Below are positions 1 through 11,767 of a stretch of DNA of 64,000 nucleotides, piece by piece (positions within the stretch are counted from its first letter, which is position 1; the number at the start of each line of letters is the position of its first letter). The position numbers and the translations under genes were made by a program. The notes under the pieces were generated by a model. That model was not told the origin of the DNA and searched no databases. It saw nothing but the letters and a program-made list of their open reading frames with translations. The DNA comes from Tenodera sinensis (Eukaryota > Arthropoda > Insecta > Mantodea > Mantidae), in NCBI GenBank assembly GCA_030765045.1, contig CM060961.1, forward strand, positions 32,522,805 to 32,586,804, given 5' to 3'.

Positions 1-410
1 AACATTACAACACACGCCACCTCTAAAAAATACCTCTGTATATATAAATCCATTATTTACTTACTGCAGCGAAGTTCTAGTAACAGCAAACACAAAAAAA
101 AAATTCAAATCTTTCAAAATCAAAGTCTGAGATTAATTACAGGTGCTATCAGAACCACACCAAAAGCAGCTATGGAAATACTAACCAACCAATACCCCAT
201 TGAATATGAAATAGAAAAAGCTGCTCTTATTCAACACGAAAAGTTGATCAGACTCCCATTCAATACATGGCACAAGAGAAATATTACACATACACTAAAG
301 ACTCAGGAGAGCTTTCTTTCCAAAATTCAAGACATCAGGAAGAATGTACACCTTCCTAATTCAAAGGAAAACTTCATATCTAAAGTCAATCCGACACATA
401 CATTAGACAT

Positions 411-863
411 TGAGACAGAATATTAGACCCCAATAGAAAATCGTTCATACAAATGTTTGTTAAAAGTGTATAAATATTAGAATTGTTTGTGTTCCATAAT
501 AAAAACTATTTGCGCGGATGAATACGGCAGATGAAAACAAAATGGCGGTGTGTCGTGTCAAAGCGACGCCAAGAAACGATTCAGTAGCGTCTATATGTTC
601 AAGGTGATAAGACGTGTTTTGGTAGCATGTGAACATGGAACTTTCACCAAACTTTTATCCAGCATAAATTCTACTAAATTAAAAAAAAAGTGTAAAGGTT
701 TTTAAGTATTTAATATGGTGCTGAGAGTGTAAAATATCGAAGTGTTAATAAATAAATACATTGTGATAAAGAAACATTGATATATGCATTCCATCTGTTA
801 CCACGACCTTGTAGATAGAAAACGAGTCTCATACCACAGCTACACTAAAAACTGCACCAACAT
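411..863. other. 453-bp insertion in the LINE, 4-bp ACAT duplication
   Basis: The copy at 7576-8833 reads straight through this site (TTAGACATCACATATT at 7929). Here ACAT occurs at 407-410 and again at 860-863, so bases 411-863 are an insertion with a possible 4-nt TSD. No terminal inverted repeats are seen and no long ORF starts inside it. The middle (535-610) is GC-richer, with AAAATGGCGG and CGTGTCAAAGCG, and resembles a 5' UTR or first exon; the rest is AT-rich. It could be a retrocopied host transcript fragment or a small unclassified element. Confidence 0.55.
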
Positions 864-1713
864 CACATATTATTTGCATCTCACAAAAGAAGTTAAGAAA
901 AGTGATACTCCAACTAGTGTTCTAAAATTATTGGCATTTGAGACAATCCATACTAGATTTCCAGAACATGAATGGCTCCATATTTACACTGATGCATCAT
1001 TGGTATCAAACCAAGATGGAGCAGGTGCTGGAGTCACATGTCACCTCTTTTCCTATTACAAATCTTTAAGTTATAGAACTACTAACTTTGATGGAGAAAT
1101 TGAATTAATTCGAATGGCCCTACAAAATCTTTTGTACAGAATTACACATTTTCAGCAAGCAGTTATTCTCTCAGATTCCAGGGCAGCAATTATAGCAATT
1201 ACTTCCAAGTTGTCACCAAAAAACCAAACAATTATAGAATGTTGGAAAATCCTTACCCATCTAACAGCACTTCAAAAACACCTAGTCTTCCAATGGATAC
1301 CAGCTCACTGTGGACTGAGTGGTAATGAGAAAGCTGATTTTCTTGCAAAAAAGGGTACCAGCGGTGTACAAACATCTATAGTTAATCTACCATTTTATGC
1401 AGCTAAAAGATTAGTCAACTCTGAATTAAAAAAATTATTGCAAAATATTACTATGAAAAATAAAAGATGGGAACTACCAAACATTCAAACAGTAGTTTCT
1501 GAGTATCCTCGAAAAACAGCAGTTGCAACCTTCAGGTGGATTACAGGACATGATTGTCTGGCAAAACATTTAAATAGAATTGGGATATATTCTTCACCAC
1601 TCTGTCCTCTATGTGATCTGCAAGAGGAAATGGATCGAGACCACCTTCAAATATGCCCGGCCACTTCTAGTGCCCCATCCATCAGTGAAAAATATTGGAG
1701 AGCAAGAGATTAA
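864..1713 (+). pseudogene. LINE ORF2 C-terminus: RNase H and CCHC knuckle
   Basis: An open frame through 1710 encodes the RNase H domain of the element. Visible catalytic-type positions are IYTDAS (Asp, near 987), DGEIE (Glu, near 1090), LSDSRAAI (Asp, near 1170) and AHCGLSGNEKADFLAKKG (Asp, near 1320). After it comes CPLCDLQEEMDRDHLQIC, a C-x2-C-x7-H-x4-C knuckle near 1603-1656. The domain would remove RNA from the RNA-DNA hybrid during retrotransposition. The frame breaks just before the natural C-terminus: other copies read ARGLMTSLSEIQ, here a base is lost near 1707. It is the best-kept RNase H of the four copies, but it is cut from its RT by the 453-bp insert. Confidence 0.8.
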
Positions 1714-2299
1714 TGACTTCATTGTCAGAAATCCAGCATTAGCTAACAACAACAACAAGTAATCCGAAGTAGCATTATCATACAAAATTACCAATTTCTA
1801 TATTCGGATAATGGGGGTAGTAAGGGGTAGTGATGCGCCTCCTATAGCCTCTCCTACCCAATTCCCATCCTCATCCTGCCCGTGGTGCACCCTGCTTTTA
1901 ACAGATGAGGCTCTGGGGACCGAATCACAGCCGTATAACTGTTTCATCTAAAATGGAGGAAATGTCATTTACATATGTGCTGGCCTATCACAGCACAACA
2001 GCGTCCCTCAGAGGCACATGAGGGGAAGGTCGGTGGATCTAAATACCACCTATTTAGTCCTCCCGGCTAGGTCCGATGGACCCGTTGACCAACGATAGGT
2101 GTGGTCCCCCTTGCAAAATGGGTGTTTAAGTCGGGTGATGTAACTGCCACATTGTAAAACTGGTGCCCGTTAAGAAAACAGTTACATGAAAGCCACATAC
2201 ATGAATATGAGTCCTAAAGATAAACATTCCGGAGTTAAAACTGTCCCCCAATCGGATCTCCGGGTGGGGACATCTTTATGCAAATTTCATCACAACAAT

Positions 2300-3243
2300 T
2301 CCAATACTTTAAGAATTCTACAATGGAATGCAGGAGGCATGTCCCAGCCTAAGAATTCTACAATGGAATGCAGGAGGCATGTCCCAGCCTAAAAAACAAG
2401 AGCTAATGAAAATATTAAAAGACCAAGATATAGATGTCTTCACAGTACAAGAAGCCAATATATCAGAAGAACAGGAAATATACTTTGAAATGGATCAGTA
2501 CACTACACATATACTTCCAAAGGCTCGTCAAATAGCAAGTGGTATTCTTACAGGAATTAAAAGAAATATGAAAGCTACTATCCAAATCCAAAAAAACAAT
2601 GGAAGAACAAGATAAATCAGAAATAGTTAAAATTGAAGTATGGAAAAGTAACTACCACTATAGAATTTACAGTATCTACAATCCTCCAGACAATACACTA
2701 GATCTAAATTCTATTCCCATAGAACCCAAAAGTATTTTAATAGGTGATTTTAATGCACACTCCCCTAGGTGGGGCTACAGTGATATAAATTCAGCAGGAA
2801 GAGTCATAGAAGACCTATTAAACTCATCAACAATGGAATTAATATTTAATCCAAATGATCCACCCACTTACCTTCATTATAATGGTTCAGGTACAAATCC
2901 TGACCTTCTGATGGTGTCATCTGACATAACTGACAATACAAAAAGAGAAATAATAGAAGACCCAGGTTCAGGCCACAGAATCACCATAAACTCCATAAGA
3001 GGTCTAATAAATAAAAGTAACAAACCAATAGTTAAAACTTCTTGGAATTTTAAAAAAGCAGATTGGTCCAGTTTCCAAAATGAGATAGAAGGGAAGTGTA
3101 ATATACTGTTAGAATCAGAGTTCAAGTCAACAGATGAAATGAATAAAAAAATTTGTGAAATATTATTGACAGCAGCCAAAACACATATCCCCAAAGGAAA
3201 GTTAAAGAAATATAGCTACTTTTGGTCTCCATCTTTAAGTTAA
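2300..3243 (+). pseudogene. LINE apurinic-like endonuclease (EEP) domain, frameshifted
   Basis: Encodes the endonuclease that nicks the target for reverse transcription. Recognisable blocks are LRILQWNAGGMSQ (N-terminal strand), FTVQEAN (the Glu of the QE motif), YSIYNPP, ILIGDFNAHSPRWGY (the GDFNAHH-type motif, near 2740-2780) and GSGHRITI (the terminal S/GDH block). The reading frame is broken by a 40-bp tandem duplication at 2311-2390 and again in an A-rich run near 2590. A third shift near 3230 separates it from the RT frame. This copy cannot make an intact protein. Confidence 0.85.
2311..2390 (+). repeat. 40-bp perfect tandem duplication in the endonuclease start
   Basis: The block beginning AAGAATTCTACAATGG and ending GTCCCAGCCT is present twice head to tail (2311-2350 and 2351-2390). 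Forty is not a multiple of three, so the endonuclease N-terminus is out of frame after the first copy; the LQWNAGGMSQP segment is encoded twice in different frames. Confidence 0.97.
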
Positions 3244-6002
3244 AACACGAAAGAAATATAGCAAGAGTCAAAGCCGAAAGAACCAAGTGTCCAGAAGATG
3301 TACAAAACTGGAGAAGAAAAGCAGCCATTTTTAAGAAAGAATTAATTACAGCACAAAGGGCCAGTTTCACAAATTTTGTAGAACATATGGACTATAGGAA
3401 GGATGGAAATAAAATATACAAATTCCTTAATAAAACAAAATTATCAAAAAATACAACTGAACCATTAAAATATAATAACAAAAGCTTAACTACAGATAGG
3501 GAAATAGCAGAATCCCTTAACAAGTTTTATGCTCAGTCACAAAGAATACCCCAAGCGTATAAAAAACAAGATAAGGATATCCAAAAAGCTATCAGAGAAA
3601 CTAATAAGCCAAAAGGTATACGAAATGATATTTTTATTCAGGATTTTAACGAAACAGAACTGGATTTAGCAATAGAACAATTACAGAACAAAAAATCTCC
3701 TGGACCTGACAAGATCCACCCAGAGTTTATTAAACACCTTGGCAGGAAAGGTAAAGAAATCCTACTTAAACTGTATAACACGTGTTGGAGAATGACTGTA
3801 CCTTCCGACTGGAAAAAAGCCATTATCATCCCGATTTTAAAGAAAAACAAACCCTCAAACAATATTAATAGTTCCAGACCAATATCTTTGACCAGTGTTA
3901 TTGCAAAAGTGATGGAAGGAATGGTGGCATCTAGACTTAACTGGTTCCTAGAATATTACAACTTAATTAATAGTTCACAGACCGGCTTCAGACAGAATCA
4001 TAGTACAAGTGAAAATGTACTCCTACTAAGCCAAGACATCAAGGAAGCTTTCAATAGAAAGGAGGAAACCTTGGCAGTATTCATTGATTTTAAATCAGCA
4101 TATGACTCAGTCTGGAGAAATAAATTAGTTGAGAAGTTGCAATCAATAGGTGTGAAAAGTAACATGCTTAAGTGGATAACTCAGTTTATTTCACAAAGAT
4201 TTTGTGCCACAAAATATAATACATACATTTCCAAATATAAACAAACACACCGAGGACTTCCACAAGGTGCTGTTCTGAGCACAACACTCTTTAACATATA
4301 TATAAATGACCTTCCATCAATAATAAAAACTTTAGAAACCAAAATTGCTTTATTTGCTGACAATGTAGTCATTTGGACTTCAGGCTCTTCAAAAAAACCT
4401 GAATTAATTAAAGACAGAATAGAAACAGCCCTAAACAAAGTACATGAATGGAGCTCCAAAAACCTCATGACTATCAATGTGGAAAAAACAAATTATGAAT
4501 TATTTACACTAAAATACAAACCAGTTAATATTAACATAAATTATAATGGTAAACCACTCAAAGCAGTTGATGATGCCAAATACTTAGGCATCACTTTCGA
4601 CAGAAAGCTAAGTTGCAAAAAACATATAACAAACATCTCAGAAAAGGTTGAAAAGAAATTGCAAATCCTGAAAAGGTTAGCTGGTGCTAAATGGGGCTGC
4701 TCAAGGAGAGTCCTTAACACAACATACAAAATGTATATTAAACCAAACCTCTTGTACTGTTCTGAAGCTTTAATAACAGCAGCAAATACTAACATCAATA
4801 AACTTGAACAAATACAAAATCAGGCTCTTCGCCTAATCACTGGAGCAGTTAAATCCACACCTATTGATGCCATGCTTGCCTTAACACGGACCCCATCAAT
4901 AATAACAAAAATAGAAGAACAAGCATTGCTCCAACACGAGAAAATGTTACGACTGCCAAACTCTAAATGGACAGAAGAGAACCTCGCCCCTTCAATCCTT
5001 AAAACTCATAGTAGTTTCCTAGAAAAGGTAACACAGATTAAATCCAAATTGAACATTCCTAACACCAGAGAAAATCTACTTATAAGAGAAAATCCATTGG
5101 AATTATTGCAACCTACCTTCAATTTGGAATTAATAGAGGAAATAAGTAAATCAGACACACCAAAAGAAATACAAAAACTTCTAGCTCTGGAAACAATCAA
5201 TACTAGGTATCCCACAGAAGAATGGCTGCAGATATATACTGGTGGATCCTCGAAGGAAAACCTTACTGGAGCTGGAGTTACATGTTCACATTTTGCCTTT
5301 TATCATTCTGTTGGCAGAGACACAACAAATTATGATGGAGAAATAGAGGCTATATACATTGCTCTCCGACAATTATTAAATCTTCCCTTAGATAAATTTA
5401 ACAAGGTAGTAATTCTTTCAGATTCTAAAGCTGCAATTCAGGGAATATGTTCAAATACTACAAAGAAGTCAACAAAAATTAGAGAATGCTACAAAATGTT
5501 AACACAACTCCATAAAGTTAATAAGACTGTTCATCTCCAATGGATTCCAGCACACTGTGGAGTCATGGGGAACGAAGCTGCAGACTCACTTGCAAAGAAA
5601 GGCACAACAATAAAACAAAAGTCTAAATTCAATTTCTCATATTCCTCAATAAAACGCTTGATCATTAAAAATTTTTGTCATTCATACCTACAAGAAATAG
5701 AAACAAATGCCAAAGATAAAAAATGGATTACACTACTTTCCAACCCAGATATAATCCCCCAGAGACCAAGGAAAACAGCGGTTGCAGCCTTCCGGCTACT
5801 GACAAATCACGACTGCTTAGCAAGTCATCTCTACAGAATAGGTATCTCAGCCTCACCAATATGTGTCCTGTGTAACGATCCAGCAGAAATGAATGAAGAA
5901 CACTTGAAGACCTGTGAAGCATTAAGATCAGAAGAAACTACAGTTCAAAAGTATTGGAAGGCACGAATGCTAATGGCTTCATTGCCAGATGTAAGGCGCT
6001 AG
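3222..6002 (+). pseudogene. LINE RT, RNase H and CCHC, 926-codon frame with mutated active sites
   Basis: A long open frame. The RT domain covers roughly residues 150-440: KSPGPDKIHPEF, RPISLTSV, QTGFRQNHST, FIDFKSAYDSVW (motif A, Asp kept), GLPQGAVLSTTLFN (motif B) and FADNVVIW (motif C, normally FADD, near 4350). RNase H follows near residues 665-800; its first Asp is changed (IYTGGS, Gly codon 5241-5243) while DGEIEA, LSDSKAAI and GNEAADSLAKKG remain. A CCHC knuckle (CVLCNDPAEMNEEHLKTC) sits near residue 890. Loss of the second Asp of FADD and the first Asp of RNase H should inactivate both enzymes although the frame stays open. The true frame joins the endonuclease by a shift near 3230. 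Confidence 0.9.
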
Positions 6003-6030
6003 AAAACAACAACAACATATTCGGATAATG

Positions 6031-7362
6031 TTTAGAAACGTTCCCGCGATGAGTTGGTCAGAATTTCGGCAAAGTCCCATTCGGCAGTGTGTACGAATGG
6101 TCACGAAAGTTGCCGAAGTTGCTGTGTTAATGCAACGCGGCCAACAGCAGAATGTCCCTAGGACTTTGTTGCCAATAGTAAGTTTGAATGTTTTTGCGGG
6201 AGTCGGCATTATGCTATTGACCTTCGTACAAGGAAGAAGCAATGGCTCGTTTCATAAGCATATTAGATTTGGCGCCTATGTTGTCAGACGAAGAGGCATG
6301 CATGCAGTTTTTATATGATGAAGGACTGTTGAGGACTCGCATGCTATGCAGGTAATGCGATGCCGTGCTACACCCCGTAAATAAAAGGGGAAGAAAGTTT
6401 CAATAAATAAAAAAGAACGATAATTAATAAAAATAATATAAATATAATAATATAATACTATTAAATATAATATATATAATATAATAATATTAAATAAAAA
6501 CACAATAAATAATATAATATAAAATAAATAAAAAAGAACGATAAATAATAGTAATATAAATATAATAATATAATAAATATAATATATATAATATAAATCT
6601 AATAACATTAAAAGCAATAATGTAAAATAAATAAACAAAAAAGATAAAGATAAAAGATAAAGGTAAAAGATAAAATAAATAAACAAAAAAGAACGATAAA
6701 TAATAAACATAATAAAAATATAATAAAAAAATATATCCTACTGCCGAGTGTGACTTTGCCGAAATTCTCACAAAATCATCGCGTAAGCTTTCCTAAACAA
6801 TATCCATTTCAGCTCATAATAATAATAATATAATAAAAATAATAATATAATAAAATAATACAACAATAAAGAAGGAGCCAGCGTATCGTATAATAATAAT
6901 AATCCATAATAATGGATTAAAAATAATAATAATAAATGCATTTCGGCTCATAATAATAATATAATAAAGAACGAGCCAGCGTATCGTATAATAATAATCC
7001 ATAATAATGGATAAAAAATAATAATAAATCCATTTCGGCTCATAATAATATAATAATAAAGAACGAGCCAGTAATAATGTATGGAGTTGCGCTACGCGAT
7101 AGCGGTGTATGTCATTGTTATGTTACTGCTAGATTGCAGGTGGTTGCATCACGTGTTAAATAAATATTGGTGTTTAATGTGTTGGCAATGAAAACTAGTG
7201 TAGTGTAAAAAGCAATGTTGGCAGATGTGAAATAGCGTGTGCTGAAATCTAGTGGGCGATTGTGAAACTACTGCCGGCGCATGCGCAGAAGGTAGGTTCG
7301 GACACTTAGAATCTGGCTGGCAAAAAGGGAACGTTTCTAAACATGTTTTTCTCTTTTCCATT
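6031..7362 (+). mobile_element. Inverted-repeat element (MULE-like MITE), copy 1, expanded by AT repeats
   Basis: The left end just after the LINE target site and the right end near 7336-7354 are inverted copies of ATGTTTAGAAACGTTCCC. Inside, GTTCCCGCGA...GAATTTCGGCAAAGTCCC (6040-6080) and the block with CGCATGCGCAG and TTAGAATCTGGCTGGCAA (7270-7325) match copy 2 at 13522-14259 and the fragment at 58543-58735. No transposase gene is present. About 700 bp of AT-rich tandem repeat (6360-7075) has grown inside. The I-like LINE sits at its left end. Confidence 0.6.
6360..7075. repeat. AT-rich low-complexity and tandem repeat tract
   Basis: Runs of AATAAT and TATAAT. From about 6800 a larger unit repeats roughly two and a half times: CATTTCGGCTC, AT-rich spacer, GAACGAGCCAGCGTATCG, AT-rich spacer, CCATAATAATGG (copies near 6800-6925, 6930-7030 and 7030-7070). 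The minus-strand leucine, isoleucine and tyrosine-rich frames here are only repeat translation. Confidence 0.9.
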
Positions 7363-7480
7363 GGGTTTTTCCTAATCTTTTTTTTCTAAACCATCCTAGT
7401 ATTGAGGCAAACAAAACAAAAAAGAAATTATTCAAATTGGTTGAGCCATTTTAGAGTTGTATAACTAATGCACAGCAATT

Positions 7481-7481
7481 G

Positions 7482-7544
<63 letters not shown>

Positions 7545-7575
7545 TGGGGGTGTGGGTGGGGGTGTGTGTGTGTAT
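7481..7575. repeat. GT / GTGC microsatellite
   Basis: GT dinucleotides, then about a dozen GTGC tetranucleotides (7490-7545), then GGGTGT and GT again. It directly abuts the 5' end of the truncated LINE copy that begins with TATAAAGCC. Confidence 0.97.
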
Positions 7576-8833
7576 AAAGCCATTATTTACTTACTGCAGC
7601 GAAGTTCTTGTAACAGCAAACACAAAAAAATTCAAATCTTTCAAAACCAAAGTCTGAGATTAATTACATGTGCTATCAAAACCACACCAATAGCAGCTAT
7701 GGAAACACTAACCAACCAATGCCCCATCGAATATGAAATAGAAAAAGCGACTCTTATTCAACACGAAAAGTTGATCAGACTCCCATTCAATACATGGCAC
7801 AAGAGAAATTTTACCCATACACTAAAGACTCAGAAGAGCTTTCTTTCCAAAATTCAAGACATCAAGAAGAATGTATGCCTTCCTAATTCAAAGGAAAACT
7901 TCATATCTAAAGTCAATCCGACACAAACATTAGACATCACATATTATTTACACCTGACAGAAGAAGTTAAGAGAAGTGATACTCCAACTAGTGTTCTAAA
8001 ATTATTGGCATTAGAGACAATCCATACTAGATTTCCAGAACACGAATGGCTCCATATTTATACTGGATCATTTATATCAAACCAAGATGGAGCAGGTGCT
8101 GGAGTCACATGTCACCTCTTTTCCTATTACAAATCTTTAAGTTATGGAACTACAAACTTTGATGGAGAAATTGAATTAATTCGAATGGCCCTATAAAATC
8201 TTTTGTACAGAATTTCACATTTTCAGCAAGCAGTTATTCTCTCAGATTCCAGGGCAGCAATTATAGCAATTACTTCCAAGTTGTCACCAAAAAGCCAAAC
8301 AATTATAGAATGTTGGAAAATCCTTACCCATCTAACAGCACTTCAAAAACACCTAGTCTTCCAATGGATACCAGCTCACTGTGGACTGAGTAGTAATGAG
8401 AAAGCTGATTTTCTTGCAAAAAAGTGTACCGGCAATGTGCAGAAATCAATAGTTAATTTACCATTTTATGCAGCTAAAAGATTAGTCAACTCTGAATTCA
8501 AAAAAATTATTGAAAAATATTACTATGAAAAATCAAAGAATAAAAGATGAGAACTACCAAACATTCAAACAGTAATTCCTGAGTATCCTCGAAAAACAGC
8601 AGTCGCAACCTTCAGGTTGATTACAGGACATGATTGTCTGGCAAAACATTTAAACAGAATTGGGATATATTCTTCACCACTCTGTCCTCTATGTGATCTG
8701 CAAGTGGAAATGGATCGAGACCACCTTCAAATATGCCCGTCCACTTCTAATGCCCCATCCATCAGTGAAAAATATTGGAGAGCAAGAGGATTAATGACTT
8801 CATTGTCAGAAATCCAGCATTAGCTAACAACAA
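7576..8833 (+). mobile_element. 5'-truncated I-like LINE, subfamily B
   Basis: Same sequence as 40-1760 but without the 453-bp insert. It encodes the post-RT region, RNase H and the CCHC knuckle (CPLCDLQVEMDRDHLQIC near 8684). It is a pseudogene: the first RNase H Asp codon is deleted (IYTGSFIS near 8060), a TAA interrupts at 8194, a TGA at 8548 and another frame change precedes 8617. The 3' end is AGCTAACAACAACAATATAT, merging into a short TA run at 8836-8858. I found no TSD. Confidence 0.88.
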
Positions 8834-11301
8834 CAATATATATTATATATATATATAATGTAGATGATCTAAAGCTATTGACAGTGAAGGAATATAAATC
8901 AACAAATTTGATAAATATTTAAAGACTAAGCATTAAAGATAATTGTTTGCTGTGTACATTATTAGTTTGTTTTGCTGCACAAATTAGAAACTAAAAGCTT
9001 CACTTATCTTAGTAATATTCCAAGTTGTTTGGTGCTAACACATTTCAAGTTGACCCCAACTTGAGAAGGTTTTTGTTTCTAATTTGTTTTTACTTTAGAT
9101 TCTTGTTGCTTCACTGTTAATAGCTTCATTATTTCCTTATTGTAATTTGAAGTTGGCATCTTAACTTCTTTCTCCTTGATTCATTGTTGTGACCAACTCT
9201 GCTTTATAAATTATCTGCTATGGCTGGAACATTGGCCAAAACTGAATTTAATGAGTCTTTAAATATTATATTGCACATATGATGACTACAGTTCTTAAAA
9301 AGCATGTTTTATGGTACAAAACATGTGTTACATTTGGGCCATTTCAGTATTTCCAAAATTATTTTTAGCCATGGGTAAGCTAAGGAGCACTAACTTTGAA
9401 GCAATTTCAGCCAAATTACACAATTGGACTAATGAATTAGTTCATAACTATATATCAAGATTCCTTTAGGCACCTTTTTGAAAATGGTGATAGGAATTTT
9501 GGGTTTGATATGGTATATGCCATTGAATATTGTATGAATTAATATTACCTATTTTGGTTATGTTTTAAATAATGAGAAAACAAGGGGAATTGCTAAACAA
9601 TTAATGTGATGTAGTTGTAGGCAAATATTCCTGTTCAAAATCAATACAAATTTACAAACAGGTAATTTGGGGACTGCTAAAACAGATCTTTTGAATTGTC
9701 CTCCAAAATATGCACTGAATATGAGAAGTAAGATGCAACACGGCATGCAGGAACATGCTATTATAAGTAATTTTTATGCCTCTATTTTATTGCCCAAAAA
9801 AGGCCAGCTCCATGGAGCAGTGGCCAGGAGAACATTATGCTTTCATTAAAGGCATATTGTAAAATAAATAATTTTAATGAGGCTGCACAATGAGAATTTC
9901 GGTGTAATTTGCAATTTGGGTGTCATGATTATGTTATGTCAGTTGAAGTTGTGAAGACACGAGTTAAAAAATTTGAATCAAAAGTTCAGCCTTGAATAAG
10001 AAGCAAGCGGCTCCCTGAAGTGTTCCTTAACTTTAGAATGTCCAATTTTTCTTATATACAAGAACATCTGAAAGAGTTCGGAGGTCATATTGATTCCGAG
10101 TAACAAAACTTGTTCGAACTTATAATCATTTACTTCTGAGTGAGTTGTCATCAAAACATTCATTAGTTCTGCAGATAAGAGACACCTATTATAGTTTTCA
10201 TCTTACAAGTTTTACATATTTTCATTTCAACTTCCTACTAACAACTTAGTTGAATGAGGAAGGAATGCTTATAAGGATCTTGTTGCTATAATTCCTAAAC
10301 ACAGGCATTGTTATAATTTGTAAATGTAGACATAAATTTACATTTGCTAATATGAAGTGAAATGCGTTTTGTTCGTCAAGTAGAAAGAAAACAAGCCAAG
10401 TATTACATAAAGGGGTCATTGACCCCTCCAGATGTTTATGGTTAATTACATTGAAGATCACAACTGAATGTCAGGACACAGTTTATTTATGCTGAGTATA
10501 ATGACTACATATAATTAATAAAAGTACTAGAGAAAATTATATTGAATTAAATGTAAAAAAAATTAGATTCTGCTTGGTGGTCAAATTGGCCCCCTTCCAG
10601 CAATGTCCTAAAAGACTCTATATATTTTAAATAATCACTTATATTGCATGTGTTAACTATTATCTTCTTGTTATAATCCTTTAATGTTTCTTTAGATATT
10701 TTGCATCTTAATTTTAATCATTTTTTTTCTTGAAATTTGACTTTGTCATATATCTTTGTATTCTGGATCTTTATGGTCACCTGAAATGTCAGGCAGATGT
10801 CACAATTTTTGTTTGTGAAATATATATAGAAGTTGGCCTGTATTTAACCTAACTCCAAGTTGCTATTCATTTGCTTTTAGTTTTTATGATACCCTACAAA
10901 GGGATGGAATTTCAAAGATAGCATATAGTGACCTGTTTATTAAAACATTTAACAATTGTCTTCTGCATCCACCTAACACCCAAAATGAAACGTAGTGAAA
11001 CCAGTTGTGCAAATATCTCAACTTGAGGTACATTGAACAGTAAGTTTTTGTAGGAGTAGTTTGTAAAAGAGAGAAAAAGTTCATGGTGGTGTTTAGAATG
11101 TGAATGTAAATCATTAACATTTTTAATATCCAAATTTAAAATAATCCCTAATTTTCTAAATGTAAAAATGGGTGTGGGATAAAATGTTGGTGTATTTAGA
11201 GTGTGCATTGAAGGTCAACGGTGAAATATATTTTTCATTGAAGTAGAATGAATGTAGCCTTAAATAGATCTTACTAATAGTTTTGAATGTTGAATTTACA
11301 G
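8834..11301. other. AT-rich non-coding stretch (probable intron), no gene recognised
   Basis: Short TA run at 8836-8858 and a degraded hairpin element at 8866-9145 (separate entry). The rest, about 2.1 kb, shows no recognisable domain. Frames at 9667, 10246 and 10912 are short, without family-like motifs or splice context. It ends in the acceptor TTTACAG of the first recognised exon. Confidence 0.6.
8866..9145 (+). mobile_element. Hairpin element, copy a (degraded)
   Basis: Left arm CAAATTAGAAACTAAAAGC at about 8980; right arm TTTCTAATTTG near 9079; then the family tail TTGTTGCTTCACTGTTAATA and TTTCCTTA (9104-9140). A weak reversed tail copy (AAGCTATTGACAGTGAAGGA) is at 8872. No clear TSD, so this is probably the oldest copy in the window. 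Confidence 0.6.
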
Positions 11302-11547
11302 CCTCCGAAACCTGCTATGTCCAAAAAACACCACACTTACCTTGGTGAATTTATTGATCAAGAGTGCCTAAAAAGCGATGCCGTATCAAAAGTAGTACAT
11401 GAAGCTAAATGTTATGACATTGTTACATCTCAGCCACGAGGGAAAATCTATCTCGACAAAGAAGCATATTTGTTTGGGCTCCTAATCAATACAGCTCGTG
11501 GCCTATTCTTTGTGGATGACCTGGATGCATTTCACCCCTATTCTCAG
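11302..11547 (+). CDS. Host exon E1 (82 codons, phase 0 to 0), protein not identified
   Basis: Flanked by the acceptor TTTACAG (11295-11301) and the donor CAG|GTAAGT at 11547/11548. The frame begins PPKPAMSKKHHTYLGEF and ends DDLDAFHPYSQ. It has balanced codon use and residues such as GKIYLDKEAYLFGLL and TARGLFFVDD, quite unlike the TE frames around it. It joins E2 in phase. I do not recognise the family. Upstream exons are outside the window or lost in the 10 kb of TE-rich DNA to the left. Confidence 0.78.
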
Positions 11548-11767
11548 GTAAGTTAAATTGCTTTTGTGAAGAAATAGAAATAGTTCATGTTCAAAAAATA
11601 ACCTGTCTTATCTAGATGTTTAAACGACATGTTTACTTAATTAATGGCTATTGAACTTGGACGAGACTGATGTACTCCCTACAGATTTCGTGATGTAGGG
11701 GGTGTATCACTATATTATCTGCTTCACTGAGTGATCTTAGATAAACTAATTTTAGTTTTCTGCTCCT

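Larger units (their letters stand above)
1..1762 (+). mobile_element. I-like LINE (subfamily B), 3' part, interrupted by an insertion
   Basis: The 3' part of a non-LTR retrotransposon that runs in from the left window edge. Bases 1-410 encode the region after the RT thumb (QNQSLRLITGA..., then the LIQHEKLIRLP stretch). Bases 864-1713 encode an RNase H domain followed by a CCHC knuckle. The element ends at GCATTAGCTAAC followed by AAC repeats (1739-1761), the same 3' end as the copies at 8826, 31022 (minus), 43180 and 56287. RNase H plus an AAC-repeat tail fits the I superfamily; clade assignment is inference. It is split at 411-863 by a non-homologous insert. Coding similarity to the copy at 7576-8833 is very high, so this is a fairly recent insertion. 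Confidence 0.85.
1800..6030 (+). mobile_element. Near full-length I-like LINE (subfamily A) with 14-bp TSD
   Basis: ATATTCGGATAATG occurs at 1800-1813 and at 6017-6030 and bounds the element at 1814-6016 (4203 bp). It starts with GGGGGTAGTAAGG and ends in AAC repeats, as expected for target-primed insertion of an I-type LINE. The 5' UTR (1814-2300) is related to the subfamily B 5' UTR near 42950 (shared CTCCCGG, GACCCGT and GGTGTGGT blocks). The order is endonuclease, RT, RNase H, CCHC. I see no separate gag-like ORF1. The target is the left end of an inverted-repeat element continuing at 6031. Confidence 0.92.

Noticed and set aside
6276..7002. Long minus-strand frames rich in Leu, Ile, Phe and Tyr resembling membrane proteins
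   Set aside because: They cover AT-rich tandem repeats inside the MITE; composition explains the apparent membrane segments.
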